From contig JAKEFE010000015.1 of the NCBI GenBank assembly GCA_022616215.1, positions 1 to 9,446 on the forward strand: DNA of 9,446 bases. Reading direction: 5' to 3'. This stretch comes from Candidatus Parcubacteria bacterium (GTDB lineage: Bacteria > Patescibacteriota > Minisyncoccia > Phycocordibacterales > Phycocordibacteraceae). Positions 1 through 5,703 of this stretch are shown here, piece after piece. Below the pieces are notes generated by a model, which ran no database searches, was not told where the DNA came from, and worked only from the letters and a program-made list of their open reading frames with translations. Numbering within the stretch: the first letter of the stretch is position 1; each line of letters opens with the position of its first letter. A program made the translations under genes and the position numbers.

Positions 1-537
1 CATATCATTCTTCGGCTCCACAAACACGTGCTCATTCTTATAGGACAGCTTATTCCCTTTGCCATTTTGGATTACCTCCCCTATCTCCTTCCCCGCCTTG
101 GCGAATTTTTGGCACAGACGACACCGGCCGCCACCATTGACTTCGTTGCCACGTTTTCGTTTGAGAATCCGTGGGTGGCGTTCATCGTCGGCATGTACTG
201 GCTTTTTGTATGGATGGGTGCCTTTGGCACGTTCACCAACCACTTCCTTGACCAGTGGATTGTTACCAACGAGCGCGTTATCGCCATCAACCAAAAAAGC
301 TTCTGGGATAGAGAGGTTTCAAGCCTGTTTCTTCATCGCATCCAAAATGTGGAAACCGATGTAGAAGGATTTTTTCACACGCTCTTTCACTTCGGCACGC
401 TTTCCGTTGAATCGGCAGGTGCGGAACTGAACCGCATACGCATCACTGGCCTTCCCAACCCCGATCAGGTACGAAATCGGATACTGCAGGAGGTCGCACG
501 ACACGAAAAAGAAAAATTGGCCGCCGTTCGCCTCTAG
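1..537 (+). CDS. Membrane bPH2-domain protein (DUF304-like), 5' partial
   Basis: The reading frame is open from the first base, so the true start lies upstream; the GTG at 28 falls inside the first membrane segment and is unlikely to be the start. About 178 codons are visible. Two hydrophobic segments (about codons 10-32 and 57-81) form a membrane hairpin. They are followed by a soluble domain (about codons 86-165) carrying WIVTNERVIAINQKSF, the LHRIQNVE strand and the LPNPDQVRNRIL end, which together are typical of the bacterial pleckstrin-homology family bPH2 (DUF304, YdbS/YdbT-like). These proteins sit in the cytoplasmic membrane; their molecular role is poorly known, and some are linked to envelope stress. 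The C-terminus is charged (HEKEKL). The next gene begins 66 bp downstream on the same strand, with a strong hairpin between. The family call is firm; no specific function can be given. Confidence 0.85.
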   Translation, partial: HIILRLHKHVLILIGQLIPFAILDYLPYLLPRLGEFLAQTTPAATIDFVATFSFENPWVAFIVGMYWLFVWMGAFGTFTNHFLDQWIVTNERVIAINQKSFWDREVSSLFLHRIQNVETDVEGFFHTLFHFGTLSVESAGAELNRIRITGLPNPDQVRNRILQEVARHEKEKLAAVRL

Positions 538-549
538 CGGGAAGACGAG

Positions 550-591
550 GTGCTCCTTACCACTTTTGCGTGCAGAAGTGGTAAGGGGTAC
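550..591 (+). repeat. Strong palindrome/hairpin between bPH2 gene and exonuclease gene
   Basis: CCTTACCACTT (555-565) is repeated as its exact reverse complement AAGTGGTAAGG (576-586). Read as RNA from the plus strand, pairing continues inward to 568/573 and outward to 550/591 with G-U wobbles. This gives a stem of about 19 bp with a four-base CGUG loop. It starts 12 bases after the stop of the bPH2 gene and ends 12 bases before the ATG at 604. No T-run follows, so it is not a standard intrinsic terminator. It could be a U-tract-less terminator or 3' stabiliser of the upstream mRNA, an operator for a dimeric repressor (it overlaps the promoter candidate at 566-594), or one copy of a dispersed palindromic repeat. 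Confidence 0.8.
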
Positions 592-594
592 ACT
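566..594 (+). promoter_or_regulatory. Promoter candidate for the exonuclease gene
   Basis: TTGCGT (566-571) and TACACT (589-594) are separated by 17 bp, the ideal sigma-70 spacing. The -35 matches the consensus in its first three bases and the -10 in four of six, including the key A at position 2 and the final T. The expected transcription start is about 601-602, two or three bases before the ATG at 604, so the mRNA would be essentially leaderless. The -35 lies in the centre of the palindrome at 550-591. This is inferred from sequence only. Confidence 0.5.
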
Positions 595-603
595 GGTGTT
601 CTC

Positions 604-1179
604 ATGCGTGCGATTACGTTTGATATTGAAGTGAAGATTGACCCCTTTGCTCCGCGCCGTCTTGATGTCGGCGCGCTTGAAATTACGGTAGTCGGTATCC
701 ACGATTCAGAAACCGGCGAATACACTTCCTATCTTGAAAACGAACTCCCGAAACTCTGGCCGATACTTGAGAAAGCGGACATGCTTATCGGTTTTAACTC
801 CGACACGTTTGATATCCCTCTCTTAAACCGCTATTACCCGGGCGACCTCACGCACATTCGGTCTCTTGATCTGTTGTCGGAAGTCTACAAAGTGCTCGGT
901 CGGCGTATTCGTCTTGACCTCCTTGCAAAAGCGACACTTGGCAGAGGCAAGACGGGGCACGGCCTTGAAGCGGGACAGTGGTGGAACGAGGGCCTCTACG
1001 ACAAAGTGCGCGAATACTGCATTGAAGACGTGCGCCTTACCAGAGAGCTCTATGAGTACGCGCGAGAACACGGACACCTTAAATACAAAGACCTCAACCA
1101 AACGCGCGCCGTTAAACTTGACATCTCCGATTGGGGCAACGGGAAAAGCCACTCGCTCACCCACACGCTCGGTATTTGA
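604..1179 (+). CDS. Stand-alone DEDDy 3'-5' exonuclease (RNase H-like, YprB / PolB-exonuclease type)
   Basis: This 191-residue protein has the three exonuclease motifs of the DEDDy superfamily. Exo I is FDIE with D7 and E9. Exo II is GFNSDTFDIPLLNRY, with D70 the likely ligand. Exo III is YCIEDVRLTREL, with Y138 and D142 in the YxxxD arrangement. The acidic residues would bind two metal ions and remove 3'-terminal nucleotides from DNA or RNA. The protein is only the nuclease domain, with no polymerase, helicase or HRDC part. The best family match is the RNase_H_2 / YprB-like group, also annotated as predicted PolB-related 3'-5' exonuclease. The frame is open upstream to 550, but ATG 604 is preferred because it directly precedes the conserved AITFDIE strand and fits the promoter at 566-594; an earlier start would lie inside the palindrome. 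The substrate (proofreading, repair or RNA trimming) cannot be read from sequence. Confidence 0.85.
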   Translation: MRAITFDIEVKIDPFAPRRLDVGALEITVVGIHDSETGEYTSYLENELPKLWPILEKADMLIGFNSDTFDIPLLNRYYPGDLTHIRSLDLLSEVYKVLGRRIRLDLLAKATLGRGKTGHGLEAGQWWNEGLYDKVREYCIEDVRLTRELYEYAREHGHLKYKDLNQTRAVKLDISDWGNGKSHSLTHTLGI

Positions 1180-1192
1180 GCCATTGGTGGTG

Positions 1193-1201
1193 TGCTACCA
1201 T
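1193..1201 (+). promoter_or_regulatory. Extended -10 promoter candidate for the DsbA-like gene
   Basis: TGCTACCAT (1193-1201) is a TGn-type extended -10 with hexamer TACCAT, located in the 29 bp between the exonuclease stop (1179) and the ATG at 1209. No good -35 is seen at 16-18 bp; TTGAGC at 1176-1181 would leave only 14 bp. Extended -10 promoters can work without a strong -35. The hexamer ends seven bases before ATG 1209, so transcription would start at or next to the A of that codon, giving a leaderless mRNA. Confidence 0.4.
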
Positions 1202-1208
1202 GCTGACC

Positions 1209-1895
1209 ATGAGCGACAGACATCCGTATCTTCTTGCGATTGCCATACTGTTTGCTGGTGTTCTGCTTGCCGGAGCCATTTATTTCACAAGAAGTGGCGG
1301 GGTGTCAGGCCCCACCGGAGATCTCTCGCTTCTTCGCCCGGTACGTCCCGAAGATCACCTCGTTGGCAACCCTGAAGCGCCCGTGGTTATCGTGGAATAT
1401 TCTGATATTGATTGCGCGTATTGTAAGAATTTCCAGCAGGTGCTGACCCAGCTCATGACCGAGTATGCCGCAGACGGCCGCGTGGCGTGGGCATACCGGC
1501 ACTTCCCCCTCATAAACATCCACCCCTACGCGGCAGAGCACGCCGAAGCGGCCGAATGTGTTGCCGAAGTTGGCGGCGAGGAACTCTTCTTCCCTTTCAT
1601 TGATGCCATGCAACAGCTTGCTCCTGCGTCAGCCCAATTTAATCCAAGCGGTTACTCCGACATCGTTTCCGGTCTTGGCGTGTCGGTGGAAGCGTTTACG
1701 GCCTGCAGAGAAAGCGACAGGAACGTAGAGCGGGTAACACTTGATTTTGAAAATGCCGTTGCCGCAGGCGGAACCGGCACACCTTTTACGGTCATTCTTA
1801 TACAGGGAGCAGAGCCCATTCCCATCACCGGAGCGCTTCCCTACGACGATATGAAAGAAGTAATTACGCGAGCGCTCACACAGGTTAGTCCGTAA
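1209..1895 (+). CDS. Membrane-anchored DsbA-like thiol-disulfide oxidoreductase
   Basis: This 228-residue protein has one N-terminal membrane anchor (residues 6-26) and an extracytoplasmic thioredoxin-fold domain of the DsbA / Thioredoxin_4 type. The active-site CAYC (C69, C72) follows the VVIVEYSDID strand, and the cis-proline loop is GTGTP (P192). The LVGNPEAPVVIVEYSD stretch is typical of the family. It should catalyse disulfide formation or exchange in proteins outside the cytoplasmic membrane. Two further cysteines, C117 and C166, may form a structural disulfide. No lipobox is visible, so the N-terminus is probably an uncleaved anchor. No DsbB or VKOR partner is present in the window. 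ATG 1209 is preferred over in-frame ATG 1200, which overlaps the -10 candidate, and over ATG 1131, which lies inside the exonuclease gene. There is no Shine-Dalgarno sequence. The 3' end overlaps the convergent nuclease gene by 11 bp. Start uncertain by three codons. Confidence 0.88.
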   Translation: MSDRHPYLLAIAILFAGVLLAGAIYFTRSGGVSGPTGDLSLLRPVRPEDHLVGNPEAPVVIVEYSDIDCAYCKNFQQVLTQLMTEYAADGRVAWAYRHFPLINIHPYAAEHAEAAECVAEVGGEELFFPFIDAMQQLAPASAQFNPSGYSDIVSGLGVSVEAFTACRESDRNVERVTLDFENAVAAGGTGTPFTVILIQGAEPIPITGALPYDDMKEVITRALTQVSP

Positions 1896-2760
1896 GGTTG
1901 AGGCGATACACATCAAACGAGTTTTCTCCCTCAAACATATCGGAAGGATTCGGAAGAAACGTGCGCTTGTTCAAGAGCTCGTTTGTGGCATCTGCAAGCA
2001 GACGATGAAATACCGCAAACGCCTCATCTGCGTCCCGATAGTCAATGCTGTACCGGCGCAGCTGTGCTCTTCCGTCGGCATTTTTTGTCTTTTTGCATTC
2101 GTATACTAAAAATCTTCGCACGGGTTTTCCGTAGAGCGCAGAAACGGTGTAGTAATTAAAAATGGCCTGCATCATAAAGAGAGGATTGTCGGCCTTGCTC
2201 TTACTGAACGAGTCCACAAACTTGTGGTCCACGATATCAAGTGCCCCTTCCTGAAGCTTAGAGTGAACCACAAGATCGGACACCGCCTTAACGGGAAGCG
2301 GAAGACCGGGCACCGACGCTACGCCGCGCACCTCAACGCCGACCACCCTGTGTCGCGGAGGTCGCGCAAGATAAAACGAAACTGCCTGTCTATAGCCCCG
2401 CTCCATAGCGGCACGTTTTGCCTTCTTTGCTTTTGCGGTTTTTGCCGCACCGAAGTTTATTTCAAAGTCGGATACGCCTTGTAGGTATGTCTGTCCCGCC
2501 TCTATCGCTTGTTCTTTTGAAAAACCTCCATAAGCCTTCTTTGAAGAAGGCTTTTCTCCAGAGCTCGCTTGGAGATAGAAATGTTCAAGCGCTTTGTGTC
2601 CTGCGCTTCCCACTACCGCAGAGGGACTTCGTGGTGTGTCGTAAATCTTTTGTACGTAACGTTTATGCCAAGCAAGCGGATTACGCAAGAACGCCATTAA
2701 GGACGAATGGCTCCAGTAATCAATGGGTAGTTTCTTCTTTTTCTTTGCGGCCTTCCTCAT
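1885..2760 (-). CDS. PD-(D/E)XK nuclease family protein (RecB/Cas4-like exonuclease domain)
   Basis: This 291-residue protein carries the RecB-type nuclease core (PDDEXK_1). It has SHSSLMAFLRNPLAWHKRY near the N-terminus, motif I GSAGHKALEHF with H55, a conserved acidic strand VVGVEV (E143), AVSDLVV with D162, DIVDHK with D178 and K180 (the D-x-K catalytic pair), and QAIFNYY with Q198 and Y203 (the QxxxY-type helix). These residues form a single metal-dependent active site that cuts DNA. No helicase motifs are present, and the C-terminus lacks the cysteines of a Cas4/AddB iron-sulphur cluster. The N-terminus (MRKAAKKKKK) and residues 107-118 are Lys-rich, which may help DNA binding. It begins 35 bp after rpoD and has a good -10 just upstream, so it could be read both from the operon and alone. 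Role in repair or recombination is inferred; it could also have phage or plasmid-related functions. Confidence 0.85.
   Translation of the reverse strand: MRKAAKKKKKLPIDYWSHSSLMAFLRNPLAWHKRYVQKIYDTPRSPSAVVGSAGHKALEHFYLQASSGEKPSSKKAYGGFSKEQAIEAGQTYLQGVSDFEINFGAAKTAKAKKAKRAAMERGYRQAVSFYLARPPRHRVVGVEVRGVASVPGLPLPVKAVSDLVVHSKLQEGALDIVDHKFVDSFSKSKADNPLFMMQAIFNYYTVSALYGKPVRRFLVYECKKTKNADGRAQLRRYSIDYRDADEAFAVFHRLLADATNELLNKRTFLPNPSDMFEGENSFDVYRLNLTD
2532..2553 (+). terminator. Terminator-like hairpin on the plus strand, inside the antisense nuclease gene
   Basis: AAGCCTTCTT (2532-2541) and AAGAAGGCTT (2544-2553) are perfect inverted arms around a two-base centre, best folded as a 9-bp stem with a TTGA loop. 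On the plus strand the stem ends in a T-rich run (TTTTCT, 2552-2557), the layout of a short rho-independent terminator. It would act on plus-strand read-through from dsbA, about 640 bases past its stop. It lies in coding sequence of the nuclease (the P-S-S-K-K-A-Y stretch, between conserved motifs), so it could be chance. On the minus strand no T-run follows. Confidence 0.35.
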
Positions 2761-2767
2761 CCGGGAA

Positions 2768-2773
2768 AGTATA
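2768..2773 (-). promoter_or_regulatory. -10 element for the nuclease gene (leaderless candidate)
   Basis: Read on the minus strand, TATACT (2773 down to 2768) matches the sigma-70 -10 consensus in five of six positions. It lies in the 35-bp gap between the rpoD stop and the nuclease ATG (2760-2758). Exactly seven bases separate it from the ATG, placing the expected transcription start on the A of the start codon. No convincing -35 is seen at 16-18 bp, so it may be a weak or activator-dependent promoter. There is no ribosome-binding site, which fits leaderless translation. Confidence 0.5.
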
Positions 2774-2795
2774 CCGCCAACCGGAAAACGAGGCG

Positions 2796-4022
2796 TTAGT
2801 AGCTTTTAAGCCGTCTGGCTTTTTCGTGGGTACGGATTTTTTCAAGCGCCTTGGCCTCAATTTGTCGGATACGCTCACGGGTTACGCCAAACTCTCTCCC
2901 GACTTCTTCAAGCGTGTGATAAATGCCGTCAAGGAGTCCGTGACGCATTTCAAGGATTTTCCGTTCTTTGGCGGACAGGTCGTCAAGAATGTCGCGCACT
3001 TGCTCGGTGAGGATGCGTTCCGAAGAATCCTGAACCGGCGAAGGTATTTTGTCGTCTGCGATGAAGTCCCCGAGCGTGCTTCGCTCGTCGTCATCGCTTC
3101 CGATGGGATTTTCCAGCGAAAGGGTGTCTTGGTTGATTTTTTCAATCTGGTAGATCTTCTCCACCTCAACACCCATTTCGACGGCAATTTCTTCCGGTTG
3201 CGGATCTCTGCCAAGCGCTTGGGAGAGGCGGCGCGAGACTTGTTTATATTTTGCAATCGTTTCCACCATATGAACCGGAATACGGATGGTGCGCGACTGG
3301 TCGGCAAGCGCTCTCGTAATAGCTTGACGAATCCACCACGTTGCGTACGTTGAAAACTTAAAACCCTTGCTCCAATCAAATTTATCAACAGCTTTGAAGA
3401 GGCCGAGGTTTCCTTCCTGAATAAGGTCAAGGAGCGTAAGGTCGGGCGAACGGCCAACGTATTTCTTTGCAATAGAAACCACAAGGCGGAGGTTGCTTCT
3501 GGCAAGGATGTTTCGCGCTTCGGCATCTCCTTTTTCAATGCGTTTGGCAAGCTCGCGCTCTTCGGCGGCGGTCAACAGAGGATACTGCCCGATTTCTCGC
3601 AGATAAATTTGGATTGAGTCGTACGTCGTGCCTTCGCGGCCCTTGATGTTGCGAGTGGCAAGATATTCGTCGGCGTTGTCTTCAAGCATCCCGCCTTCAA
3701 GGATGTCAATGCCTGCCACCGAAAATCGCTCGTAGAGCTCATCAAGAAACGAAATGTCCACTTCAATGTGGGGAAATTCTTTTAAAATCTCGCTGTACGT
3801 TATGTATCCGCGATCCCGGCCCTTTCGTATAAGCATCTCGGATTTTTGGAGCCGATCGTTTTTTGCCTTTTGGCGAAGCGAGCGCGCGCCCCCACGCACG
3901 ACGGCTTTTGCACGGGTTTTTACCGGCGCCCTCTTCGCTTTCTTTGTGTGTGCTTTTTTACTCGTTTTCTTTTTGACGACCGTGCCCTTTTTCGCTTTAG
4001 ATACCTTTCGTTTTTTGACCAT
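2796..4022 (-). CDS. rpoD: Primary RNA polymerase sigma factor, sigma-70 (RpoD/SigA)
   Basis: This 408-residue protein is a group 1 sigma factor that directs RNA polymerase to housekeeping promoters. A Lys/Arg/Ala-rich tail occupies residues 1-55. A short region 1.1 (about 60-110) contains GYITYSEILKEFPHIEVD. Region 1.2 starts at DSIQIYLREIGQYPLL (135-150). Regions 2.1-2.4 (about 175-255) include DLIQEGNLGLFKAVDKFD and STYATWWIRQAITRA, with Q233 and T236 at the positions that read the -10 element. Region 3 follows (about 255-335). Region 4 (about 348-405) ends in the helix-turn-helix TLEEVGREFGVTRERIRQIE, which reads the -35. All DNA-reading residues I can place are conserved, so TATAAT/TTGACA-like promoters are expected in this genome. 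It starts 19 bp after dnaG, as in the classical dnaG-rpoD pair. No Shine-Dalgarno sequence precedes the ATG. The presence of region 1.1 and full region 1.2 argues against an alternative sigma. Confidence 0.96.
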   Translation of the reverse strand: MVKKRKVSKAKKGTVVKKKTSKKAHTKKAKRAPVKTRAKAVVRGGARSLRQKAKNDRLQKSEMLIRKGRDRGYITYSEILKEFPHIEVDISFLDELYERFSVAGIDILEGGMLEDNADEYLATRNIKGREGTTYDSIQIYLREIGQYPLLTAAEERELAKRIEKGDAEARNILARSNLRLVVSIAKKYVGRSPDLTLLDLIQEGNLGLFKAVDKFDWSKGFKFSTYATWWIRQAITRALADQSRTIRIPVHMVETIAKYKQVSRRLSQALGRDPQPEEIAVEMGVEVEKIYQIEKINQDTLSLENPIGSDDDERSTLGDFIADDKIPSPVQDSSERILTEQVRDILDDLSAKERKILEMRHGLLDGIYHTLEEVGREFGVTRERIRQIEAKALEKIRTHEKARRLKSY

Positions 4023-4032
4023 AGAAAGAGTG

Positions 4033-4038
4033 ATTATG
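4033..4038 (-). promoter_or_regulatory. Possible internal -10 element before rpoD
   Basis: On the minus strand CATAAT (4038 down to 4033) matches five of six -10 consensus bases. It lies in the 19-bp gap between dnaG and rpoD, ten bases before the rpoD ATG. No clear -35 is found in the end of dnaG. If used, it would give rpoD a nearly leaderless transcript of its own, comparable to the internal rpoD promoters inside dnaG in other bacteria. AT-rich chance matches are common, so this is tentative. Confidence 0.3.
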
Positions 4039-4041
4039 TTG

Positions 4042-5703
4042 TTACGAAAGCTCCGCGAGCCGAGCTGATAATTGTTTACAGACAGCGAGCGCCTCCTGTA
4101 TGGCCGATTCGTCTTTTACAGACTCAGCTCTCCGGAGTGCCGTCGTCGCTTCGTGCACCTGCGTGGTGAGCACGAAACGTTCAAATGCTTGCAGTAACTC
4201 GTCTCCCGCGTGTTCTTCAGGCGACTCTCCGAAGAGAAGTCCGGCCTCAAAAAGGGCGCGCTCGGGAAGTGTTTCGTCTTCCAAAGGCGTACCAGTAATC
4301 CGAGCGTACTCTTCCGAGAGCCGTTTGGCAAGAGGCGTGTCTTTATAGACAGCGGCGGTAGCGCCTATAAGCACGGCTCTGGATGTCATCGGCGTGTCTT
4401 TTTGTGCCTCTCCCCCAACGTCCTCGCGGTCAGTAACTGGTGCTTTGCTAAGCGATGCACGCACCGCTTCGGCAGAAGAACCTACGTGCCTTGCGATAGT
4501 GTTGGCGAAGTGTTCGCGCTCCATCGGGCTTTTCATGGCACGCACAAGCGGCACAACGATACGTTCCACCGCAAGCACCAGCCGATGCTGATCTGTTTCA
4601 AGAGACGACAACACGGACAGGAAAAACTCCACAATAGATTGTGCTCCCTGCACCCTTTTCACGAATTCTTTCGGTGACTCCTTTGCAAGGTCTGCCGGAT
4701 CCTGTCCTTCCGGCATGACAATTGCCTTAACCTTCATACCGGACACAAGCGCCGCATGCGCGTTTTTCTCGCTTGCGGCAAGTCCTGCTTTGTCTGCGTC
4801 AAGCGCAAGCATGAGGTTGTCCGAATAACGCTTAATGAGCGCGAGATGTTCGGGAGACAGCGCCGTTCCCGAAAGCGCGATGGTGTTTTGGAACCCTATC
4901 TGATGAAGCAAAATGAGGTCAAATTGCCCTTCAACGAGAAGTGCAAAGCTGCGCGTACGAATGGCATCTTTTGCCCTGTCCATCCCGAACAAGATGTGGG
5001 ATTTCCTGAAGAGTTCCGTTTCGGGCGAATTGAGGTATTTGGCCGGGTCTTCGCTTTTGAGTGCACGGCCGGTAAAGGCAACGGTGCGCCCCGCGCCGTC
5101 TCGTATCGGAAACATGAGACGGTCGCGAAAACGGTCATAGTACGTCCCTTTCTTTTCATCCGCCTCTTTGATAAGCCCTGCGGCGACAAGCTCGGCGGTC
5201 GTAAACCCTGCAGCAGACAATTCTTCAAGGAGCGCCCTCCATGCGTCAGGCGCGTAGCCAAGCCCCCACGCGGAAATGGTCTCTTTCGAGAGTCCGCGTG
5301 AAAGCGCGTACTGATACGCGCTTCCCTTTTCATCCAAATTGCGCGTATAAAACTGCTCCGCCCTCGCCATTGCTTCGCGCATCCGCTCAATCTTTTCTGT
5401 GTGTTGTTTCCCGTTTCCTGTGTACTGTATGTCTACTCCCGCTTTTTCCGCAAGAATTTTCAACGCACCTTTAAAATCCACACCCTCCATTTTTTCCACG
5501 AACGTGAACGCATCGCCTCCCTGACTGGAGGAGAAGCAGTAATAGGTTCCGCGTTCGGGATTGACGAAAAACGAAGGGGTTTTTTCTTTGTTGAAGGGCG
5601 AGAGGCCTTTGAAATACCGACCTGCTTTGGTGAGCTTGACGTATGGCGCGACCACATCAACGATGTTCAGTTTGTCTTTGACGCGCTGTACGGTGTCACT
5701 CAT
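4042..5703 (-). CDS. dnaG: DNA primase DnaG with degenerate zinc-ribbon domain
   Basis: This 553-residue protein makes the RNA primers for DNA replication. The N-terminal CHC2 zinc-ribbon domain (about 1-100) is recognisable by YVKLTKAGRYFKGLSPF, KEKTPSFFVNPERG and GGDAFTFVEKMEGVDF. However, the usual C-x2-H...C-x2-C ligands are S35, N38, C56 and S59, so only one of four remains. The RNA polymerase/TOPRIM core (about 110-345) is intact: YAPDAWRALL, RFRDRLMFPIRD, GRAL, LNSPET, LVEGQFD (E258, D262), LSGTAL, LALDADKAG (D302, D304) and GQDPADL. The C-terminal part (about 355-553) is diverged and helical, and probably binds the replicative helicase. It sits between rpoC (13-bp gap) and rpoD (19-bp gap) on the same strand and is probably co-transcribed. 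No Shine-Dalgarno sequence precedes ATG 5703. Length is close to the usual 580-600. The product call is firm; zinc-free function is inferred. Confidence 0.95.
   Translation of the reverse strand: MSDTVQRVKDKLNIVDVVAPYVKLTKAGRYFKGLSPFNKEKTPSFFVNPERGTYYCFSSSQGGDAFTFVEKMEGVDFKGALKILAEKAGVDIQYTGNGKQHTEKIERMREAMARAEQFYTRNLDEKGSAYQYALSRGLSKETISAWGLGYAPDAWRALLEELSAAGFTTAELVAAGLIKEADEKKGTYYDRFRDRLMFPIRDGAGRTVAFTGRALKSEDPAKYLNSPETELFRKSHILFGMDRAKDAIRTRSFALLVEGQFDLILLHQIGFQNTIALSGTALSPEHLALIKRYSDNLMLALDADKAGLAASEKNAHAALVSGMKVKAIVMPEGQDPADLAKESPKEFVKRVQGAQSIVEFFLSVLSSLETDQHRLVLAVERIVVPLVRAMKSPMEREHFANTIARHVGSSAEAVRASLSKAPVTDREDVGGEAQKDTPMTSRAVLIGATAAVYKDTPLAKRLSEEYARITGTPLEDETLPERALFEAGLLFGESPEEHAGDELLQAFERFVLTTQVHEATTALRRAESVKDESAIQEALAVCKQLSARLAELS

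Noticed and set aside
1..27. GTG 28 as the start of the bPH2 gene
   Set aside because: The frame is open to the window edge, and the preceding codons (HIILRLHKH) look like the usual family sequence before the first membrane segment.
550..591. Standard rho-independent terminator of the bPH2 gene
   Set aside because: The stem is strong, but it is followed by GGTGTTCTC rather than a T-run, so it was reported as a palindrome of unknown role.
550..603. Upstream start of the exonuclease frame at 550
   Set aside because: The extra codons fall within the palindrome and promoter and are not part of the DEDDy fold, whose first strand begins right at ATG 604.
1131..1208. Upstream starts (ATG 1131 and ATG 1200) for the DsbA-like gene
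   Set aside because: ATG 1131 lies inside the exonuclease gene and adds a hydrophilic stretch before the membrane anchor; ATG 1200 overlaps the -10 candidate. ATG 1209 fits both.
1885..2760. Cas4 or another CRISPR-associated nuclease
   Set aside because: The C-terminal cysteine cluster of Cas4 is missing, and there is no CRISPR repeat array or cas gene in the window.
2418..3353. Plus-strand open frame of 311 codons spanning the nuclease start and rpoD
   Set aside because: It runs antisense across two real genes and their promoter gap; the translation has no family signature.
4756..5301. Plus-strand open frame antisense to dnaG
   Set aside because: The dnaG sense strand contains continuous TOPRIM motifs here; the antisense product resembles nothing known.
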